A DNA stretch of 16,658 nucleotides from Flavobacterium psychrophilum (GTDB taxonomy: Bacteria; Bacteroidota; Bacteroidia; Flavobacteriales; Flavobacteriaceae): assembly GCA_945872245.1 (NCBI GenBank), contig CAMBZB010000041.1, forward strand, positions 1 to 16,658, given 5' to 3'. The number at the start of each line of letters is the position of its first letter. Position 1 is the first letter of the stretch. The notes under the pieces are model-generated. The model worked only from the letters and a program-made list of their open reading frames with translations, was not told where the DNA came from and made no database searches. Both the position numbers and the translations under genes were made by a program. This document shows positions 8,483 through 15,780 of the stretch, piece by piece.

Positions 8483-8871
8483 GTTTGATTTTTGAATCCT
8501 AAAAACAGCTAAAAATTTCTAAAAAAAATTGATTGGTTTTAATTTTACCAGTATTTTTAATTTTATAGTATAATTAAAAACAAAAAACCATTTCCATACT
8601 GTTTTCAATACTTCAAGGCTTTTTATAGCAAATAAAACGATTTCATACCCCTAATAAAACGATTTCATACCCCCTTGTTTTTTACAACAAAAGCTAATTT
8701 TACAAATTAGAATATTTTATTTTGCTACTGATTTAGAGAATAAAAATTTATTGTAATTAAAATTAAAAAAAAACGCATTAAATTGAAGTATGGAAATATG
8801 AATAAACAACAATAAACGCAATTATTATACCGACTAAAATAAAAATTACATCTATTAATAAACCAAAAAAA
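8483..8871 (+). promoter_or_regulatory. HTCS-susC intergenic region with long susC leader
   Basis: The 389-bp gap holds operator 2 (8631-8674) and then nearly 200 nt of very AT-rich sequence before the susC ATG. If transcription starts shortly after the operator, susC has a 5' leader of roughly 150-170 nt. Tiny frames start at 8791 (three codons) and at an ATG just after it (five codons), and I do not regard them as genes. No convincing terminator follows the HTCS gene. A 9-bp AT-only inverted repeat (8554-8562 with 8572-8580) has no T tract. Confidence 0.5.
8631..8674 (+). promoter_or_regulatory. Putative HTCS operator 2: two 22-bp direct repeats upstream of susC
   Basis: Two 22-bp units (8631-8652 and 8653-8674) contain AAAACGATTTCATACCCC and differ from each other only at the last base. 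Against operator 1 they differ at unit positions 3, 15 and 17 (A/T, G/A, G/A). A TTG at 8675-8677 follows directly and could be the -33 element, as in operator 1. TAATTTTA at 8695-8702 is a possible but poor -7 element with 17-nt spacing. An activator bound against the -33 region is common for AraC-type regulators. Repeat, period and placement are seen directly; binding by the neighbouring HTCS is inferred. Confidence 0.78.
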
Positions 8872-11856
8872 ATGAATTCATCCTTAAATCAAAGAAGACT
8901 TTCTGTTTCAGAAAAGTTATTCTTTTCTTTTATTATTTTCTTAGTACCGCTACTGTTTTTTGCGCAAAAAATACAGGTAAAAGGAGTTATTATTGACGAG
9001 ATAACCAAAGTAGCTATTCCATCGGTAAACGTACTATTAAAAAACAGTACTATTTCTACCATTTCAGATGAAAATGGAAAATATCAAATTAATGCAAACA
9101 ATGGAGATATTCTAATGTTTTCATCTTTTGGATACAAAACAATAGAGAAAAAAATTACTGGAAGTATCTTAAATATTTCCCTTCAAGAAGATATTAAATC
9201 CCTCGCAGAAGTCGTAGTTATTGGATATGGAACTTCTAAGAAAAAAGATTTAACAGGTTCCATATCTACAATAAGTTCTAAAGATTTTAATAAAGTGCCC
9301 GTAACAAATGTTGAAGGATTAATTGCAAGTAAGATACCTGGAATTCAAATAACACCCACAAGTGGTAAACCTGGCGCAGGGAGTTCAATTTTAATCAGGG
9401 GTGGAGCATCTTTAAATGCGAGTAACGACCCATTGTATGTTATTGATGGTGTTCCCGTCGAAGGTAAAAACGGAGGTCCAGGTATTCTTAGTCAGCTAAA
9501 TCCGAATGATATAGAAAGCTTTACAATATTAAAAGATGCCTCAGCAGCAGCAATTTACGGTTCAAGAGCGTCAAATGGAGTTGTAATCATCACGACCAAA
9601 AAAGGAAGTCTAAAAGAAACCCAATTTAATTTATCCTCCAATACAAGAGTTTCTCAAGTTATAAGACAAGCTTCTGTGTTATCAGGCGATCAATACAGAG
9701 AGGTTGTAAATAAATTGATAGCACAAGGATTGACCCCTAAAACACTTCCAGGAGTTGAAAACACCAATTGGCAAGATGAAATTTTTCAATTAGCGGTTGC
9801 GAAAGAAAATAATATAAGTTTAAGTGGTGCTCTAGCAAAGATTCCTTACAGAATTTCAGGCGGGTATCTAGAACAAGATGGAGTGCTAAAAACAGGGAGT
9901 TATAAAAGAGTAACCGCCTTGCTTAATTTAAGTCCAAAATTATTTAATAATCATTTAAAAGTGAATCTAAATCTAAAAGGGTCTCTAGAAGATGAACGTA
10001 TAGCAAACGATTTGGCTATTTGGCATTCAAGAATATACGACCCAACACAACCCGTTTATGTTGCTGATCAAACCTTCGGAGGCTATTTTCAACATAACGT
10101 TTCTCCCTCGCTAAGTACTGTTTATAACCCTGTAAGTTCATTAGAACAAGTATTTAAAAGAAATAAAATTAACCGAAGTGTTGGGAATATTCAACTAGAT
10201 TATTCATTACATTTTTTACCTGATTTGCATTTAAATTTGAATGTTGGTTATGATGTTTCTAGAGCAAAATACAGAACCAGTGAGCTTGCAAACTATTACG
10301 GACAAAGTCTCTCTGGAGGAGGCTATATTTATAATGCCGATCCTAGCAAAGATATTAATAATAAATTGTTAGAATCCTATTTGTTCTACAGCAAAGATTT
10401 AAAATCAATAAAAAGTAGATTTGACTTTACAGCAGGCTATTCATACAACGATTTTTTAACAACTGAATATTTTTATCCTACATATAGAGCTTCAGATGGT
10501 GGAAAAAGACCAGGTACAGATCCCGTTTTTACATTTGACAAGCCAACTCACTCTATCATTTCATTCTACGGAAGGCTTAATTATATTTTTAACGAAAAAT
10601 ACTTATTAACAGCTTCTTTACGTGAAGATGGCTCTTCTCGATTCTCAGAAAAAAATCGATGGGGATTATTCCCTTCAGTTGCTTTCGCTTGGAAATTAAA
10701 AGAAGAAGGGGTTTTTAAAAATTCAAAGATTTTTTCTGATTTAAAACTAAGACTAGGACATGGTGTTACGGGGCAACAGGATTTTGTATTAAATAACAAC
10801 CCAAATGGGAATTATTATTTCAATTCTTATTATAACACAGGATTTATTGATAAACAATACACTTTTGGTAATACACCCTACATAACTGTTACACCAGCTG
10901 TTTTCAATCCTGATCTAAAATGGGAACAAACTGCATCTTCTAACATTGGTTTAGATTTTGGATTTTTGAAAAATCGAATTACAGGAAGTGTTGACTTATA
11001 TTTAAAAAGAACCAAGGACTTGTTGAATGAAACAATTGTTCCTCATGGTTCAACAGTTGATCCGTATAGTAAATTGTTAATAAATGTTGGTACAATGGAA
11101 AATAAAGGAGTAGAATTTATATTAAAAGCTATTCCTATACAAACCGATAATCTTACTTGGGATGTTAATTTTAATATTACTTACAATGAAAATAGAATCA
11201 CAAAACTAAATAATTTTTCTGATGAAGGGGTTGGATTGTTTAGCGATAAAAGTTTGGTAAACACCGTTGGATTTCCACGAAACTCATTTTATTTATACCA
11301 TCAAGTATATGATGACAAAGGAATGCCTATCGAAGGTCAGATGTTGGATGTAAATAATGACGGTCTTATAAATGCAAACGACAGATATGTCAGTAATAAA
11401 TCTACCGCTCCAAAATACCTAATGGGTTTCAGTACTAATTTTCAATATAAAAAATGGAACCTTAACACAACGTTTCATGCTAATATTGGTAATTATTTAG
11501 TTTTTCAACCTTATCACAACATAACTCGTATAACGCAAGATGCTACTTCGAGCAATTTAAGCACTTTGTATTATGATACCCTTTTTAGTCACAATAATAA
11601 TGTTCAAACCTATAGCGATTTTTATCTTAATAATGCTTCATTCCTGAAAATGGACAATATAAATATTAGCTATAATCTTGGTAATTCCTTTTTTAATTCT
11701 AAAATCGGGATGAACGTTAATTTTTCGGTTCAGAATGTATTTACATTAACAAAATATAGAGGTTTAGATCCTGAAGCTTTAACAACAGGAGGAGACGAAA
11801 ACTCATATCCAATACCTCGTGTATTCGCTTTAGGAATGAACATTAATTTTAATTAA
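8872..11856 (+). CDS. SusC-like TonB-dependent outer-membrane oligosaccharide transporter
   Basis: This 994-residue protein is a SusC/RagA-family porin that imports oligosaccharides across the outer membrane using TonB energy, paired with the SusD-like lipoprotein encoded next. Residues 1-31 form a signal peptide (cut near FFA/Q). About 33-109 is a CarboxypepD_reg-like N-terminal domain (VKGVIIDEITKVAIPSVNV, FSSFGYKT). The TonB box EVVVIGYGT lies at 113-121. The plug domain follows to about 245, with the SusC signature region PLYVIDGVPV, then NPNDIESFTILKDASAAAIY and GSRASNGVVIITTKKG. The rest is the beta-barrel, ending in the aromatic/hydrophobic strand FALGMNINFN. Length is normal for the family and no frameshift is seen. 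It is the first gene of a tight operon, with susD starting 9 nt after its stop. Gene context points to galacto-oligosaccharides as cargo. Confidence 0.97.
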   Translation: MNSSLNQRRLSVSEKLFFSFIIFLVPLLFFAQKIQVKGVIIDEITKVAIPSVNVLLKNSTISTISDENGKYQINANNGDILMFSSFGYKTIEKKITGSILNISLQEDIKSLAEVVVIGYGTSKKKDLTGSISTISSKDFNKVPVTNVEGLIASKIPGIQITPTSGKPGAGSSILIRGGASLNASNDPLYVIDGVPVEGKNGGPGILSQLNPNDIESFTILKDASAAAIYGSRASNGVVIITTKKGSLKETQFNLSSNTRVSQVIRQASVLSGDQYREVVNKLIAQGLTPKTLPGVENTNWQDEIFQLAVAKENNISLSGALAKIPYRISGGYLEQDGVLKTGSYKRVTALLNLSPKLFNNHLKVNLNLKGSLEDERIANDLAIWHSRIYDPTQPVYVADQTFGGYFQHNVSPSLSTVYNPVSSLEQVFKRNKINRSVGNIQLDYSLHFLPDLHLNLNVGYDVSRAKYRTSELANYYGQSLSGGGYIYNADPSKDINNKLLESYLFYSKDLKSIKSRFDFTAGYSYNDFLTTEYFYPTYRASDGGKRPGTDPVFTFDKPTHSIISFYGRLNYIFNEKYLLTASLREDGSSRFSEKNRWGLFPSVAFAWKLKEEGVFKNSKIFSDLKLRLGHGVTGQQDFVLNNNPNGNYYFNSYYNTGFIDKQYTFGNTPYITVTPAVFNPDLKWEQTASSNIGLDFGFLKNRITGSVDLYLKRTKDLLNETIVPHGSTVDPYSKLLINVGTMENKGVEFILKAIPIQTDNLTWDVNFNITYNENRITKLNNFSDEGVGLFSDKSLVNTVGFPRNSFYLYHQVYDDKGMPIEGQMLDVNNDGLINANDRYVSNKSTAPKYLMGFSTNFQYKKWNLNTTFHANIGNYLVFQPYHNITRITQDATSSNLSTLYYDTLFSHNNNVQTYSDFYLNNASFLKMDNINISYNLGNSFFNSKIGMNVNFSVQNVFTLTKYRGLDPEALTTGGDENSYPIPRVFALGMNINFN

Positions 11857-11865
11857 ATAAAAAAT

Positions 11866-13437
11866 ATGAAAACTTCAAAAATAATAAACAATAGTAAGTC
11901 ACTATTTCTAGTGCTTTTACTTTTAACTATTGTCTTCAATTTCTATTCTTGTACTGATGATTTAGATAAGTCATCAACAAATAGTATCGAAGCAGACAAA
12001 ATTTATACGAGTGTTGGAGCTTATAAACAAAGTTTAGCTGGAGCTTATTCTATACTTATATACGGTGAATTTTTGAGATATTACTGGTGTATGCAAGAAT
12101 ATACAACTGACGAAGCAGTAAGTACCTGGAATGACAGGGGAGATGGAATTTATCATGAATTGGCTTGGAGTGCAGACTCTGAGGCTATTGGAATAGTATT
12201 TAATTCGTCAATTCATGCCATATCATTGTGTAATGATTTTATCAATCAATCATCCGATGAAAACATTTCTAAACGAGGATTTACAGGAACTGAAGCTACC
12301 GAAATTCAACAATTTAGAGCAGAAGCTCGGTATTTAAGAGCCTATTTATATTGGATATTAATGGATTCTTATGGAAATCCTCCATTTCCAACTGAAATAA
12401 CTCTTGCTAATAAATCGAAGATACCTCAAATTCAACGTGCTGATTTATTCGATTATATTGAAACCGAGTTAAAGGAAATAGACCCAATATTAGCAAACCC
12501 TAGGATTAATGAACGAGGCAGACCTGACAAAGCTGCCGCTTGGGCTCTTTTGTCTAGAATGTATTTGAATGGCACTATTTATACTGGAGAAGATAGATAC
12601 ACAGATGCAATTACCTATTGTGATAAAATAATAAATGCAGGATACACTTTGGAGACCAATTATGCGTGGTTAATGCTTGGTGACAATCATTTAAATACCA
12701 ATGAATTTATATTTGCCATTACGTATGACAATACTAATAACACATACAATACAACAAATTTTTTATGTTTAGGTCCAGCAGGTGTTCCTAAAAATTTAAC
12801 AGGCATTGACCAAGATAGTTGGCAGTGTTTCAGATTTACACAACAAATTCCAGCACTCTTTCCTACTTTAACGCCTACGATAGACAAGCGTGCTTTGTTT
12901 CATACTAGAGATCAAAAACTGGAAGTAACTACTATATCAAAGAGTACTAATGGCTATTCAGCCTATAAATACAGAAATGTTGATCGTACAGGAGCCGCAA
13001 TAGTTCAAAGTCGTGCTGAAAAGAATTTATCCGACATAGATTTTCCAGTATTTCGAATGGCCGAAATTTACATGACGTATGCAGAAGCTGTAGTAAGAGG
13101 TGGAAGTGGCGGAACGAAAGCAACAGCTCTAACTTATGTAAATAAAATTCGAGGTCGTGCCTATGCTAATAACCCAAATAGCACAAGTGGAAATATCACA
13201 GAATCACAACTTAATCTTGATTTTATTTTAGATGAAAAAGCAAGAGAATTTTACTGGGAAACTCATCGTAGAACCGATTTAGTTCGACACAATAAACTTA
13301 CTACTGGATCCTATTTATGGGCTTGGAAAGGCGGATTGAAAGAAGGGACAGCCGTAGATGCTAAATATAATTTATTTCCTATTCCTACCAGTGGTTTGTT
13401 GGCTAATCCTAATTTAAAACAAATTAGTGGTTTTTAA
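11866..13437 (+). CDS. SusD-like outer-membrane glycan-binding lipoprotein (RagB/SusD family)
   Basis: This 523-residue lipoprotein is the surface lid of the SusC transporter and should bind the target oligosaccharide. The signal peptide ends in a lipobox with the acylated Cys at residue 29 (FYSC). The residues after it, TDDLD, are acidic and resemble the Bacteroidota lipoprotein export signal for surface display. Family hallmarks are the helix RAEARYLRAYLYWILMDSYG, the TPR-like segments around FDYIETELKEIDPIL and GRPDKAAAWALLSRMYLNG, then FRMAEIYMTYAEA, LDEKAREFYWETHRRTDLVR, and the C-terminal LFPIPTSGLLANPNLKQ. Length matches the family. It lies 9 nt after susC and 28 nt before the SusE-like gene, so the three are almost certainly co-transcribed. 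Confidence 0.96.
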   Translation: MKTSKIINNSKSLFLVLLLLTIVFNFYSCTDDLDKSSTNSIEADKIYTSVGAYKQSLAGAYSILIYGEFLRYYWCMQEYTTDEAVSTWNDRGDGIYHELAWSADSEAIGIVFNSSIHAISLCNDFINQSSDENISKRGFTGTEATEIQQFRAEARYLRAYLYWILMDSYGNPPFPTEITLANKSKIPQIQRADLFDYIETELKEIDPILANPRINERGRPDKAAAWALLSRMYLNGTIYTGEDRYTDAITYCDKIINAGYTLETNYAWLMLGDNHLNTNEFIFAITYDNTNNTYNTTNFLCLGPAGVPKNLTGIDQDSWQCFRFTQQIPALFPTLTPTIDKRALFHTRDQKLEVTTISKSTNGYSAYKYRNVDRTGAAIVQSRAEKNLSDIDFPVFRMAEIYMTYAEAVVRGGSGGTKATALTYVNKIRGRAYANNPNSTSGNITESQLNLDFILDEKAREFYWETHRRTDLVRHNKLTTGSYLWAWKGGLKEGTAVDAKYNLFPIPTSGLLANPNLKQISGF

Positions 13438-13465
13438 TTAGTTGGATATTTAACTCAAAAAAATT

Positions 13466-14647
13466 ATGAAACAGTTTATAAAAAATATATTTACGATTAC
13501 TCTTTTTACAATGTTTTTGTATTCATGTAATGATGATTCTTCATCAGTTATAGCAATACCGCCTGCTGATGGTGTATCTGGATTTACTGCTAGTACAAAT
13601 GAAGTAATTCTCAATAAATTAGATGCAACAAATACGGCTATCAACTTTGACTGGGATATACCTTCGTATACAATTAATACACCTTTAAATGCTTATGCGG
13701 TCGAGTATGATGTAATGGAAGGTGATTTTTCGGATCCATTAAATTCAATAGGAGTTGTTACTAATCAAAAATCTTTTACTCATGCTGAGCTGAATGCTAT
13801 TGCTACCAAACTAAATTTAGCTCCATATCAAGCAGGGCAATTTAAAGTAAGAATCAAAGCCTCATTAAATTATGGCACTTTGCCTGTGTATTCAAGCTCA
13901 AAAATAGTAACTGTAACTCCTTTTGATGCATTTGAATATCCATTACCTTCTGAATTATACCTGCAAGGAGATGCTTTAGCCTCTAATCTAGGATATCCCA
14001 TCCCAGAAAACCAAAAAATGGTTCAGATTGATGATCATAGGTTTGGTTTAGTTGTCTATTTAACATCAGGCAAAAAATTTGCTTTTGTTACTAGTGCTTC
14101 GGCTTTATCAAATACCAGCTATAAAGCACAAACTTTAACAGCACCTTTAGCAGGTGGAAATTTTGTACCAGTTATATCTGCTCAACCTGATTTTAATGAC
14201 GGTAACAATATAAAATCTCCAGCAATTTCAGGCGCTTACAAAGTAGTAATTGATTTTATTGCAGGTACATATTCTTTAACAAAAGAACAAAATATTATTC
14301 CACCACCTTCAGACTTGTATGTAATAGGAGGTGCGACTGTTTTAGGTTGGACACCACCTAATGCTACACAAAAATTTACTAAAAGCCCAACTGATAATTA
14401 CGTATTTACAATCAAAATTCCTTTGGTAGCAGGCATGTTTGCTTTCATCACTGCGCCATCTAGCTGGAGTGAACCTGCCTACAGAGCGGTAACACCTGAT
14501 GAACCTTTGATTGGTGGAAATTTGTCAGTTTCTGGTGGAAGTACCAATCCTCAATATGGCGGCTCTAATATTGTTGTCACTGAAGATGGATTGTACACAA
14601 TTACAGTCAATTTTAGATCCAGAATGTATTATGTTTCATTACAATAA
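13466..14647 (+). CDS. SusE-like surface glycan-binding lipoprotein
   Basis: This 393-residue lipoprotein has a short signal peptide with lipid-attached Cys at residue 21 (FLYSCNDD); the following acidic residues again suggest surface display. About 35-150 looks like the SusE N-terminal Ig-like domain (FTASTNEVILNKLDATNTAI, with HAELNAIATKLNL before a KVRIKASL strand). Two SusE/SusF-type binding domains follow: about 160-275 (SELYLQGDAL to YKVVIDFIAGTYSLTKE) and about 283-393 (SDLYVIGGATVLGWTPPNAT to YTITVNFRSRMYYVSLQ). The trailing domains in SusE and SusF bind starch; here the neighbouring GH53 gene suggests galactan. W at GW-TPP and at SSWSEPAYR are candidate sugar-stacking residues. It is the third gene of the operon. 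Confidence 0.88.
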   Translation: MKQFIKNIFTITLFTMFLYSCNDDSSSVIAIPPADGVSGFTASTNEVILNKLDATNTAINFDWDIPSYTINTPLNAYAVEYDVMEGDFSDPLNSIGVVTNQKSFTHAELNAIATKLNLAPYQAGQFKVRIKASLNYGTLPVYSSSKIVTVTPFDAFEYPLPSELYLQGDALASNLGYPIPENQKMVQIDDHRFGLVVYLTSGKKFAFVTSASALSNTSYKAQTLTAPLAGGNFVPVISAQPDFNDGNNIKSPAISGAYKVVIDFIAGTYSLTKEQNIIPPPSDLYVIGGATVLGWTPPNATQKFTKSPTDNYVFTIKIPLVAGMFAFITAPSSWSEPAYRAVTPDEPLIGGNLSVSGGSTNPQYGGSNIVVTEDGLYTITVNFRSRMYYVSLQ

Positions 14648-14891
14648 AAGTTATTATTTACTAACCTTTAAAATCAATTTATGTAAAATAGAAAAAACAA
14701 ATTTTATAGAAAAAAATAAAAAAATAAGTGCGGAAGATTATACGAAGTTTAATCGAGAACTCAAAAGTTTTCAAAGAAAATTAAGTATAAGTCTTAGCAA
14801 AATCATAAAAAGTAACAGAACAAAAAACATAGAAGAAATACTAGAACCAATTGCAAATAACTACATTAAAACTTTCGACTTACTTATCTAG
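14631..14891 (+). CDS. Doubtful small ORF (about 86 residues) overlapping the end of the susE-like gene
   Basis: A frame starting at ATG 14631, inside the last codons of the susE-like gene, stays open to TAG at 14889-14891. The part beyond the SusE stop encodes a charged, helix-prone sequence (SAEDYTKFNRELKSFQRKL, then TKNIEEILEPIANNYI) that looks more protein-like than random AT-rich DNA. It has no signal peptide, no domain I recognise and no clear start region. It could be a small cytoplasmic protein, a remnant of a gene lost between susE and ModB, or chance. The same frame extends upstream to 14511, but only as an overlap with the well-supported susE-like frame. Confidence 0.3.
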   Translation: MFHYNKSYYLLTFKINLCKIEKTNFIEKNKKISAEDYTKFNRELKSFQRKLSISLSKIIKSNRTKNIEEILEPIANNYIKTFDLLI

Positions 14892-15029
14892 TATTTTTTT
14901 GGACTTCTATTAAAAAGAAATAGTGTAAAATCAAGAATACAAGATTTAGTATTATCTCTTTTTCAATTTTTTAAAATTATTTAATCATTAACAATTATAA
15001 ATTAACATTAACAACTAAAATCAATTATC
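14892..15029 (+). promoter_or_regulatory. ModB upstream region
   Basis: This short AT-rich gap has no copy of the 22-bp operator and no clear promoter or terminator. The last 35 nt resemble the sequence just before ModA: both have TTAACA followed by AAAATCAA close to an ATGAAAAAACAA start. ModB may be read from the susC operon promoter or from an unrecognised promoter here. Confidence 0.35.
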
Positions 15030-15701
15030 ATGAAAAAACAACTACTTTTTTTACTATTATGTGCGACTATTTCACTAAACGGACTGGCACAAGCATCAAT
15101 TAGTATTACTTCGGCACTAACTACGGCTACCGAAATAGGAACAAGTTTAACCATTAATTATAAATACACTACACCATCGCCTGCTGCATGTTATATTTAT
15201 TGCGGTATAGAATTGCTAAATGACTGGACGTGGGTTTCAACGGTTGGGGGAGACCAATTAGACCCTGCTCCTGGGGGAACTAATTTAACTGGTTCTTTTA
15301 CTATCTTAATACCAAATAACACTATTACTACAGCTAATCTAACAGCTCCTCAGAATTATAAAATTAAAATAGAATTGAAAAATTCATCATATGTTTGGAT
15401 AACAGGTGAATATCCACCTACACAATTAAATTTTACTCAAAATTTAGGGGTTGATGATCAAAATCTAGTAGATGAACTTGCTATTTATCCAAATCCAGTA
15501 GCAGATGTTTTGAGTATTAGTACTAGCGAAGATTTATCAAATGCAAAATTTAGTATTACTACTACATTAGGAGAAACTGTCATTCAATCTAAAAATTCAA
15601 ACACTAACAGTATAGATGTTTCTAATTTAAGCTCTGGAGTGTATATTTTATCTCTTGAAAAAGAGGATAAAACTAAACAATTTAAATTCATCAAAAAGTA
15701 A
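15030..15701 (+). CDS. Small secreted protein (ModB): one ModA-type module plus T9SS sorting domain
   Basis: This 223-residue protein has a signal peptide at 1-20 (cut near GLA/Q), one copy of the ModA module at about 22-135, and a T9SS type A sorting domain at about 150-223 (YPNP, SGVYILSLE, final FKFIKK). The module keeps the same landmarks as ModA module 1, including YIYCGIELLNDWTWVS, the QLDPAP-GGTN segment, TGSF and QNYKIKIELKNSSYVW, so it is closest to that copy. There is no enzyme domain, which makes it a minimal version: secretion signal, one module, export tag. A short linker (LGVDDQNLVDE) joins the two domains. Its place between the susE-like gene and the GH53 gene argues for a role in galactan use, probably binding. 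This is inferred from context, since I do not recognise the module as a named family. Confidence 0.85.
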   Translation: MKKQLLFLLLCATISLNGLAQASISITSALTTATEIGTSLTINYKYTTPSPAACYIYCGIELLNDWTWVSTVGGDQLDPAPGGTNLTGSFTILIPNNTITTANLTAPQNYKIKIELKNSSYVWITGEYPPTQLNFTQNLGVDDQNLVDELAIYPNPVADVLSISTSEDLSNAKFSITTTLGETVIQSKNSNTNSIDVSNLSSGVYILSLEKEDKTKQFKFIKK

Positions 15702-15713
15702 TTAAAATTATAT

Positions 15714-15752
15714 AACCTGCATTCTATATATTTTAGAATGCAGGTTTTTTTT
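15714..15752 (+). terminator. Strong hairpin terminator between ModB and the GH53 gene
   Basis: A perfect 13-bp stem (AACCTGCATTCTA with TAGAATGCAGGTT) encloses a 7-nt loop, and a run of eight T starts at 15745. It begins 12 nt after the ModB stop and ends only 28 nt before the GH53 start codon. It may end the upstream transcript, reduce read-through into the GH53 gene, or protect the 3' end of the ModB message. Confidence 0.9.
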
Positions 15753-15780
15753 ACCTATTTAACTCCCTGTTTCCCACAAG

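Noticed and set aside
8554..8580. Inverted repeat after the HTCS gene as a terminator
   Set aside because: The stem is AT-only (TTTTTAATT with AATTAAAAA) and no T tract follows, so it is too weak to call.
8791..8815. Tiny ORFs in the susC leader
   Set aside because: They are three and five codons long with no conserved feature; expected by chance in AT-rich DNA.
14511..14630. Upstream extension of the small ORF from ATG 14511
   Set aside because: This part lies wholly inside the conserved last domain of the SusE-like gene in another frame.
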